A DNA stretch of 12,991 bases, taken from positions 1 to 12,991 of the forward strand of contig JBEKZL010000215.1 in assembly GCA_049509915.1 (NCBI GenBank). Reading direction: 5' to 3'. The notes below the pieces were generated by a model, which saw only the letters and a list, made by a program, of their open reading frames with translations, was not told the origin of the DNA and searched no databases. The translations under genes were made by a program, and so were the position numbers. Each line of letters begins with the position of its first letter. Position 1 is the stretch's first letter. This document shows positions 6,151 through 11,356 of this stretch, piece by piece. Origin of the DNA: JBEKYD01 sp049509915 (GTDB lineage Bacteria; Acidobacteriota; Terriglobia; Bryobacterales; Bryobacteraceae).

Positions 6151-6561
6151 GTGAGGCCTGAGGTGGACTCTTCGGTTCTATTCATCTCCAGTTACCCGGA
6201 CGATGCTAGCCGCCTCTCTCACATGTTGCAAGCGCTTCCACTGGGATTGGTGCATGTTACCAACCTTAAGCTGGCGCGCCATGAGTTGGAGCAGCGTCCT
6301 TACTCGGTGATCTTGAGCGAAGCGTTTCTGCAGGACGGGAAATGGTTGGATGTGCTGGACTTGGCCAGAGAGTACGACGGCCGGGTTGAAGTAATTGTCA
6401 CCGATCAGGACGCGGATGCCAGATTGTGGGCTGAAGCTCTGAATTTGGGCGCCTACGACGTGCTCAGCCAGCCCTTTTATGCGCCCGAAGTGCGTCGGAT
6501 TCTGCACAATGCCTGCTCGCGTGTGGAGTGCCGCTCACGACGCTTCGCGGCCGCCAACTGA
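6151..6561 (+). CDS. Stand-alone degenerate response-regulator receiver domain
   Basis: 136 residues, GTG start at 6151 with GAGAAA directly before it; a second GTG at 6163 is possible. The order of strands fits a CheY-like receiver: VLFISSYPDD (9-18), VILSEAFLQDG (53-63), VEVIVTD (79-85) and AYDVLSQPF (101-109). The key residues are changed. The acidic pair after strand 1 is Ser-Ser, the phosphoacceptor Asp is Glu57, and the Lys before Pro-Phe is Gln107; only Thr84 is kept. It therefore should not be phosphorylated in the usual way and may be locked in one state. No output domain is attached and no histidine kinase is nearby. Upstream, TAGAAT at 6128-6133 may be a -10 box without a clear -35. 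Confidence 0.75.
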   Translation: MRPEVDSSVLFISSYPDDASRLSHMLQALPLGLVHVTNLKLARHELEQRPYSVILSEAFLQDGKWLDVLDLAREYDGRVEVIVTDQDADARLWAEALNLGAYDVLSQPFYAPEVRRILHNACSRVECRSRRFAAAN

Positions 6562-6761
6562 TCCCGGAGAGTTTCGGTGGGGGCCGGCAATTCGCCTGCC
6601 CGTGGCGGAACGAAGAGCGGATGAGGGAAGGCCCGTTGATCGCCCATCCGACAATTAGCCGAATCGTGCCTGTGCGCGAATAACTTCACATTCCCGTCCG
6701 GCAAACGTGGGGGTGCGCACTCATTCCGGTGGTTGGGCCACCGACAGACTGCTAGAATCGA
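6562..6761. other. Intergenic region with a hairpin and TAGAAT box
   Basis: CGGTGG (6727-6732) and CCACCG (6738-6743) form a 6-base stem with loop TTGGG. TAGAAT at 6753-6758 is a good -10 hexamer only three bases before the ATG at 6762. There is no T-tract, so the hairpin is not a typical terminator; it overlaps where the -35 would be. Nothing else is recognisable. Confidence 0.35.
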
Positions 6762-8063
6762 ATGAGTGCCGTGCTTTCAGGTTCTGTAACTAGAGTTATT
6801 TCAGGGTGTTGGCTTCTGCTCATGCTGGCAGCCTGCCAGCCCTCCGCAGAGCACGCCCCTGCCATCGGATACGCCTATGTCGGCCCGGAGGTACTAAAGA
6901 TCCGAAAGGAGATTCCGACACAATCGCCTACGGTGGCGACAGTGCGGCACGGCGCGAGGCTGGAACTGCTGCTGCAAAGGCGGCGATTCCTGAAGGTCCG
7001 CGCCTCTTCCGGGGCGGAAGGCTGGGCCGACGAAAACCAATTGCTGAGCGAAGGCGACATGGAGATGCTGCGCGATCTGGCGAGCCGGTCCGCTGCACTG
7101 CCGTCCCAAGGCAGGGCCGGCGTTCTGGGCGATCTCCGAGTGCATATTCAACCCGCGCGTCTTTCGCCCGGCTTCGCCATGATCAAGCCGGGTGAAAAAG
7201 TGGATGTGCTGGCGCACACCGCGACGCCGCACACGTTCGTACCGCCGCGGCGTCCTCTGTTCACGCCTGCTCCCAAGAATCCGCGGCCGGCCGCTTCCAA
7301 GAAAGCGCCGAAATATCCGCCTCCGCCGATGCCCAAACCGCCGGGACTGCCGGAAAATTGGCTGGAGTTGTCGGGTATCGACCCGGAAGACCCCGATCCT
7401 GCCCCTCACCCGGCGCAGCCGGCCGAACCTTCCAAGCCGGTGCCGACCGAGGATTGGAGCCTGATCAAGGCGCCTGACGGGGAGGTGGGCTGGGTGCTGA
7501 CGCGCCCGCTACAAATGGCCATTCCCGACGAGGTCCAGCAGTACGCCGAAGGGCACCGCATCGTGTCATTTTTCTCCTTGGGAAAGGTGCATGATGGCGA
7601 TCTCACCAAGGATATCTGGGTGTGGACCACAATCTCCGATTCGTCGCCGCGCACCATCGACTTCGACAGCTTCCGCGTGTTTGTCTGGAGCATTCGCCAC
7701 CACCGCTACGAAACCGCCCACGTGGAGCACGATCTGGACGGCCATTCGCCCGTCTTAGTGCATGAAGTCCATTACATTCCGGGCGTCCGGAACTCCGGCG
7801 ATGCGGGTACTTATCCCGGCTTTTCGGTTTGCGCGGAGTGGACCGAGGGAGCTTTGCAGCGCCACGACTATGCGCTGCTGGGCAACGTCGTGCGCCGGGC
7901 GGGGGTAGAGCCATGCACGCTGCCGCCGCCTATGTTCGACTGGCAGGCGGCCCCACCCACCGCGAATCGGCCCGCGCCGGTGCCGCCGCCGCTGCCCTCA
8001 ACGTCGAGCCCAAGCTTCACGCAGCGATTTCGCCGCCGCGTCTTGCACTGGTTTGGGAAATAG
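6762..8063 (+). CDS. SH3-domain lipoprotein with proline-rich insertion
   Basis: 433 residues. It starts with a lipoprotein signal (GCWLLLMLAACQP; lipobox Leu22-Ala-Ala-Cys25), so it should be lipid-anchored in the envelope. Residues 37-92 look like a bacterial SH3-type domain (AYVGPEVLKIRKE ... TVRHGARLELL ... WADENQLL). A second SH3-like part begins at about 122 (LGDLRVHIQ ... IKPGEKVDVLA), is interrupted by a Pro/Lys-rich insertion at about 160-228, and resumes as DWSLIKAPDGEVGWVLTRPL (231-250). Residues 255-400 form a beta-rich domain I do not recognise (DIWVWTTISDSS, YETAHVEHDLDGHSPVLVHEVHY). The C-terminus is Pro-rich and ends in basic residues. Similar SH3 lipoproteins are common in Acidobacteria. 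ATG 6762 would make the mRNA leaderless if TAGAAT is the -10; GTG 6771 is a second in-frame start that also keeps the lipobox. Confidence 0.75.
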   Translation: MSAVLSGSVTRVISGCWLLLMLAACQPSAEHAPAIGYAYVGPEVLKIRKEIPTQSPTVATVRHGARLELLLQRRRFLKVRASSGAEGWADENQLLSEGDMEMLRDLASRSAALPSQGRAGVLGDLRVHIQPARLSPGFAMIKPGEKVDVLAHTATPHTFVPPRRPLFTPAPKNPRPAASKKAPKYPPPPMPKPPGLPENWLELSGIDPEDPDPAPHPAQPAEPSKPVPTEDWSLIKAPDGEVGWVLTRPLQMAIPDEVQQYAEGHRIVSFFSLGKVHDGDLTKDIWVWTTISDSSPRTIDFDSFRVFVWSIRHHRYETAHVEHDLDGHSPVLVHEVHYIPGVRNSGDAGTYPGFSVCAEWTEGALQRHDYALLGNVVRRAGVEPCTLPPPMFDWQAAPPTANRPAPVPPPLPSTSSPSFTQRFRRRVLHWFGK

Positions 8064-8099
8064 TTCCCGCTATCGGCTTCCGGGCTGCGCGGCTGAAAG

Positions 8100-8231
8100 T
8101 TACTTGCGCGAGCCTCGCTGCGGATTTCGCAAAGCCGTCTGCCGCATCTTGTGCTTCTTCCGCTTGGGCTTGCTGATGAGGAATGTGCCGCTACCTACAT
8201 ACTCCGCCCGATAAAGCTTATCTTCCGCCAA
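8100..8231 (-). CDS. Small basic protein, unknown
   Basis: A 43-codon ORF starting with TTG at 8231-8229 and preceded eight bases upstream by a strong ribosome binding site (AAAAGGAG, 8247-8240), the best in this part of the window. The protein has an acidic start (AEDKLYRAEY), a short neutral middle (VGSGTFLI) and a strongly basic end with SKPKRKKHKMRQ and RGSRK. Such composition suits RNA, ribosome or DNA binding, but I recognise no family; it is not the ribosomal THX or the AURKAIP1/COX24-like small protein as I know them. It is convergent with the lipoprotein gene (36 bases). TACAAT at 8290-8285 on the minus strand could be its -10. It stands on the start region plus composition only. Confidence 0.45.
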   Translation of the reverse strand: MAEDKLYRAEYVGSGTFLISKPKRKKHKMRQTALRNPQRGSRK

Positions 8232-8255
8232 GAGAACTTCTCCTTTTGTTTGGGT

Positions 8256-8270
8256 GGTTCGACTCGAACC
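8256..8270. promoter_or_regulatory. Inverted repeat GGTTCGA-C-TCGAACC, possible operator
   Basis: Perfect 7-base arms around one base, lying between the possible minus-strand -10 (8290-8285) and the ribosome binding site of the 43-residue ORF. It could be an operator or a leader hairpin for that ORF. A second small hairpin (GCGCGC, loop ATGGTG, GCGCGC) lies at 8295-8312. Confidence 0.35.
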
Positions 8271-8300
8271 AGGATTGACTACTTATTGTAACGCGCGCGC

Positions 8301-8336
8301 ATGGTGGCGCGCACGACGGTGCGGGCATTATCCTGA
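8301..8336 (+). other. 11-codon upstream ORF in frame with the metallopeptidase
   Basis: ATG 8301 begins MVARTTVRALS and ends at TGA 8334-8336. AGG and then the TTG start of the next gene follow in the same frame. The pair reads as either a short leader peptide coupled to the main gene, or the true N-terminus cut by a nonsense codon. No Shine-Dalgarno is visible before ATG 8301. Confidence 0.3.
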
Positions 8337-8339
8337 AGG

Positions 8340-9584
8340 TTGACCATTCTCCGCAAACGGTTCTTCCCAAACCGCGGACTAGCGGCGCTGTTCCTTGTGG
8401 CCGCCGCCGTGGCATGGGCCCAAACCCCGTCCGCGCAGGAATCTGTCTGCGCCCAGGTTCCAGCCATCACGCGGCAGCTTACCGAGATCTCCGGCCTCAG
8501 GCTGAAACACCCCGTGCCCTGCCACTTCATTAGCAAGGACGAAGTGAACCAGTTTCTCAAGAAACGGATCAAAGAAGCCGCCAGCCCGGAAGAGATTCGC
8601 GCCGAAGAGCTGACGCTCAAGAAATTCGGCCTGGTGCCGGCCGACTACGACCTTGCCAAGAACACCATCGACCTGCTCACCGAGCAGGCCGCGGCTTTCT
8701 ACGATTTCGACCGCAAGAAGTTGTTCATTACCGAGACCACGCCTTTTGAGACGCAGGAGCCGGTGCTGGCGCACGAGTTGTCCCACGCGCTGGCGGATCA
8801 GAACTTCGACCTGGCGCGTTACACCCGGCAGGGGCGCAAGAGCGACGACGGCTCCACGGCGCGGCTGGCGGTGATGGAAGGCCAGGCGACCTGGCTGATG
8901 TCCGAATACCTGGCGCGGCGTAACGGCACCAGCCTGAAAGACAATCGCGAGATGGCGAACGCCATGTCCGGCATGACGGACAGTTCCGGGGGCCAATATC
9001 CGGTCTTCGAGAACGCCCCGTTGTACCTGCGCGAGACGCTGATCTTCCCTTACACCAAGGGCATGTTGTTCCAGCAAGCGGTTTTCGAGCGGGATGGGCA
9101 GTCCTCTTTCGCCGAGGTGTTCCGTAAGGCGCCGGTTTCCACCCAGCAGATCCTGCATCCGGAGCGGTATTTTTCGGGCGCCCAACCCACCGACCCGCAA
9201 CTGCCCGACCCGCACCTGGGCCACGGATATAAAGCGTTGATCGGCGGCAGCCTGGGCGAGTTGGAGCACGGCATCATGCTTCGCCAATACTCCGGCCAAA
9301 AGACCGCCGATAGGCTCGCGCCGCACTGGCGCGGTTGCAATTTCGAGCTGCGCGAAAACAAGAAAGCGGGCCGGGCGGTGCTGTTGTACGTCGTCGAGTG
9401 GGACGGCGCGGACGCCGCCCAGGGCTACTTCGATGCCTATCGGGACCTGCTGCAAAAGAAGTGGAAGAAGATGGAAATCTCGAGCCGAAGCGCCGACAGC
9501 GTGATCGGTTCCGGCGACGACGGCCGCTTTGAACTGCGCCGCAGCGGAACGCTGGTGACCAGCGTCGAAGGATTGGAGCCGTAA
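8340..9584 (+). CDS. Secreted HExxH zinc metallopeptidase-like protein
   Basis: 414 residues from TTG 8340, the only usual start after an in-frame TGA at 8334-8336. Residues 5-28 are a clear signal peptide (RKRFFPNRGLAALFLVAAAVAWAQ). The core has VLAHELSHALADQ (143-155), a zinc-binding HExxH with His145, Glu146 and His149, and VMEGQATWLM (178-187), where Glu180 in the EGxA context is the likely third ligand, as in gluzincin peptidases. Downstream there are NAPLYLRETLIFPYTKGMLF and a C-terminal part with WDGADAAQGYFDAYRDLL. Proteins of this build are frequent in Acidobacteria; the substrate is unknown. No good ribosome binding site is seen (AAGG touches the TTG). An ATT at 8346 would also preserve the signal. 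Confidence 0.75.
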   Translation: MTILRKRFFPNRGLAALFLVAAAVAWAQTPSAQESVCAQVPAITRQLTEISGLRLKHPVPCHFISKDEVNQFLKKRIKEAASPEEIRAEELTLKKFGLVPADYDLAKNTIDLLTEQAAAFYDFDRKKLFITETTPFETQEPVLAHELSHALADQNFDLARYTRQGRKSDDGSTARLAVMEGQATWLMSEYLARRNGTSLKDNREMANAMSGMTDSSGGQYPVFENAPLYLRETLIFPYTKGMLFQQAVFERDGQSSFAEVFRKAPVSTQQILHPERYFSGAQPTDPQLPDPHLGHGYKALIGGSLGELEHGIMLRQYSGQKTADRLAPHWRGCNFELRENKKAGRAVLLYVVEWDGADAAQGYFDAYRDLLQKKWKKMEISSRSADSVIGSGDDGRFELRRSGTLVTSVEGLEP

Positions 9585-9644
9585 GGCAGTGGGACGGGCC
9601 ATCTCCGTTTGTGGTTTGTCATTCTTCACCATGCCGCAGCGCTT

Positions 9645-9672
9645 GACAGACGACAAAAGGCCATCGTCTGTC
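9645..9672. repeat. Inverted repeat GACAGACGA / TCGTCTGTC
   Basis: Perfect 9-base arms (9645-9653 and 9664-9672) with a 10-base loop, between the metallopeptidase and redoxin genes. The left arm overlaps a TTGACA at 9643-9648 that has no partner -10 at normal distance. No T-tract follows, so it may be an operator or a weak terminator hairpin. Confidence 0.4.
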
Positions 9673-9697
9673 CCACTATCCTTTACACTGGTGAAAT

Positions 9698-10216
9698 ATG
9701 TTGTCCATGCGAATGATGGCGGTTGCATGCGCGGCGGTGTTCGCGCTGGCCGCGCAGCAAGTGCCGCGGAAGGCTGCCGAGCTCGGCGTCGACACCGTCG
9801 ACGGAAAGAGTCTCGCCCTCTCGCATTACCGTGGTAAACCGCTGGTGCTGGCGTTCATTCTCACCGGCTGCCCGCACTGCCAGCACGCGGTGGGAGTGCT
9901 CTCCCAGTTGGAGCCGCGTTATCACGCCCGCGGGCTCGAGATGCTGGCCGTAGCCCTGGATCGGGATGCCGCGGCCGCCATCCCCGGCTTCCTCGAGACA
10001 TTCCATCCGCCATTTTCGGTGGGGTTTCTTCGCGACAACCGCGTGGCCGCCGATTTCTGCCAAATCCCGCCAATGCACGTTCCCCACATGCCCATCGTGC
10101 TGTTTATCGACCGCGAAGGAACCATCCGCCAGCAGCACGAGGGCACTGAGCCGTTTTTCGAAGATGGCCGGCAGGAGCAGCATTTGGCTGCCGCGATCGA
10201 AGATCTGCTGAAGTAA
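9698..10216 (+). CDS. Exported thioredoxin-fold redoxin (AhpC/TSA, TlpA-like)
   Basis: 172 residues with a short signal or anchor (MRMMAVACAAVFALAAQ), so it probably acts in the periplasm. The thioredoxin fold is clear: VDTVDGKSLALSHYRGKPLVLAFILTGCPHCQH with the redox motif Cys58-Pro-His-Cys61, then LEMLAVALDRD, VPHMPIVLFIDREGTI (cis-Pro region) and an amphipathic C-terminal helix. CPHC is the DsbA-like dithiol rather than the CPPC or CGPC of TlpA or thioredoxin; the layout before it (DGKxLxLxxYRGKPLVLxF) is that of ResA/TlpA/AhpC-type proteins. Thiol-disulfide exchange is likely; the partner is unknown. ATG 9698 is nine bases from TACACT (9684-9689), which would give an almost leaderless mRNA; ATG 9707 is an in-frame alternative. 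Confidence 0.85.
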   Translation: MLSMRMMAVACAAVFALAAQQVPRKAAELGVDTVDGKSLALSHYRGKPLVLAFILTGCPHCQHAVGVLSQLEPRYHARGLEMLAVALDRDAAAAIPGFLETFHPPFSVGFLRDNRVAADFCQIPPMHVPHMPIVLFIDREGTIRQQHEGTEPFFEDGRQEQHLAAAIEDLLK

Positions 10217-10270
10217 ACGCCTACTCCACGTCAACGAACCGCGACGCTGGCAACCGCTCCCCCAAAAGCT

Positions 10271-10379
10271 GTGAAGAAATATAGCCACCGATGAACACCG
10301 ATAAACACCGATAAAGGAAACCAAGGTTCTATCTGCGTTCATCGGTGTTCATCGGTGGCTATAAAGAATTTTTCACAGT
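10271..10379. repeat. Long imperfect inverted repeat with 10-bp tandem units between convergent genes
   Basis: A 23-base arm at 10280-10302 (TATAGCCACCGATGAACACC...) is the exact reverse complement of 10341-10363. The arms continue outward with CTGTGAA (from 10270) and TTCACAG (to 10379), and inward with mismatches. The left arm contains three tandem units, CACCGATGAA, CACCGATAAA and CACCGATAAA (10286-10315); the right arm has two copies of TTCATCGGTG (10339-10358). It sits between the ends of the redoxin gene and the S1/P1 nuclease gene. I recall similar CACCGATGAA-type palindromes scattered in many environmental bacterial genomes. A folded transcript could terminate or protect both mRNAs; a dispersed REP-like element is the other reading. 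Confidence 0.85.
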
Positions 10380-10419
10380 TCCTCACGGTCGCGGCTCGGA
10401 CTCGCGGCGGGAACAGCCC

Positions 10420-11205
10420 TCATCTATTGCAAATTGAATTCAGCACCGTGGCTAGCCGCACTCCGGCCTTTTCGATCTGAGCGGCGACCACGCCATCGGC
10501 GGCCTGTTCGTAGGCGGCGTCCAGCACAATCGCGCCATCGGCAGCGGGTTTAGGCAGTTTGCCGTAGGTGATCTTCTGCGCCAGACGGTGCGATTGCTCG
10601 GCCCAATCCTCCGCTCGCCCTTGGGACCATTTCTTGCGGTGTTGCTCAGCCTGTCGATCGAGTTGGGCGAACAGCTCCGGCTCTTTGGGCATCTGGTTGA
10701 GCAGGCCGCTGTCCCAGACACTGTGCAGATTGGTGGGCCGGCCGTGGAAGACCACTTTGACGTCGTTGCCGCCCTTGTCGTGGTTGTCGACCGAGTGCAG
10801 CGGCTGGTGCAGGTCGCCCACGAAATGCACCACGAACAGGAGCGCTTCCTTGCGTTGCTCCGGGCTTGCCCGCGGATCTTGCAGCACCGCTCCGAAGCCC
10901 TCCAGGCTGGCCACGATGCACTGGCCCTTGGGACAATCGCGTGCCATGTCGAGGCGCCGGGCGTCCAAGGGGATATCGACATAGTGCCAGGGGCCGGTAT
11001 CCGGCCGGGAGTGGCGGATTTCGTCCGGCCAACTGGCCAGCTCGGCGATGGATTGCCCGGGCCCGAGAATGCTGGCGATCCGGGCCTTGGCTTTATCGGT
11101 AAGTTCACGCTCCGCGATGCGCGCCACCAGCCGGTGACCTTCCGGTCCCCAGGCAAAGGCGGGCGTTTGCAGGCTAAGTGCCGCTACCAGCAAGAATTTG
11201 CGCAA
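10420..11205 (-). CDS. S1/P1-type zinc-dependent nuclease, secreted
   Basis: 261 residues from TTG 11205; an in-frame TGA lies two codons upstream and no ATG fits. Signal peptide 1-18 ends AFA, leaving Trp19 as the mature N-terminus, as the family requires because its amino group binds zinc. All nine zinc ligands of nuclease P1 can be placed: Trp19, His24 (WGPEGH), Asp61 (WPDEIR), His74 (WHYVD), His127, Asp131 and His137 (HFVGDLHQPLH), and His161 and Asp165 (LHSVWDSG). The spacings 127-131-137 and 161-165 equal those of P1. GGND at 145-148 is also typical. The enzyme hydrolyses single-stranded DNA and RNA and 3'-nucleotides, likely for phosphate or nucleoside scavenging in the periplasm or outside. 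It is divergent from the Asp-box protein gene. No ribosome binding site is visible. Confidence 0.92.
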   Translation of the reverse strand: MRKFLLVAALSLQTPAFAWGPEGHRLVARIAERELTDKAKARIASILGPGQSIAELASWPDEIRHSRPDTGPWHYVDIPLDARRLDMARDCPKGQCIVASLEGFGAVLQDPRASPEQRKEALLFVVHFVGDLHQPLHSVDNHDKGGNDVKVVFHGRPTNLHSVWDSGLLNQMPKEPELFAQLDRQAEQHRKKWSQGRAEDWAEQSHRLAQKITYGKLPKPAADGAIVLDAAYEQAADGVVAAQIEKAGVRLATVLNSICNR

Positions 11206-11279
11206 GTTTCAGGCTAGCATGGGCGGGATGGGCGCCGATTGCGCAACGGGGGCCCCGTCAGCCGGCGCCGCCGCTTCGT

Positions 11280-11309
11280 TTGACCCCTGCCCCAGCGATT
11301 CGCTACACT
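11280..11309 (+). promoter_or_regulatory. Sigma70-type promoter of the Asp-box protein gene
   Basis: TTGACC (11280-11285), an 18-base spacer, then TACACT (11304-11309). Transcription would start near 11316 and give a leader of about 40 bases that contains the ribosome binding site GGAAGGGG (11339-11346), ten bases before the ATG. This is the best promoter in the window. Confidence 0.6.
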
Positions 11310-11356
11310 CAGCAGAAAATCTTTTGTCTTCGTTAGGCGGAAGGGGTACCTGCATC

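Noticed and set aside
8256..8270. LexA box
   Set aside because: The Gram-positive-type box is CGAAC-N4-GTTCG; here the arms are in the opposite order and only one base apart.
8254..8280. tRNA-like T-arm sequence (GGTTCGA)
   Set aside because: The flanking bases do not form acceptor, D or anticodon stems on either strand; it is explained better as a simple inverted repeat.
10286..10315. Short CRISPR-like tandem repeat
   Set aside because: Units are 10 bases with no spacers and lie inside an inverted repeat; no cas genes are near.
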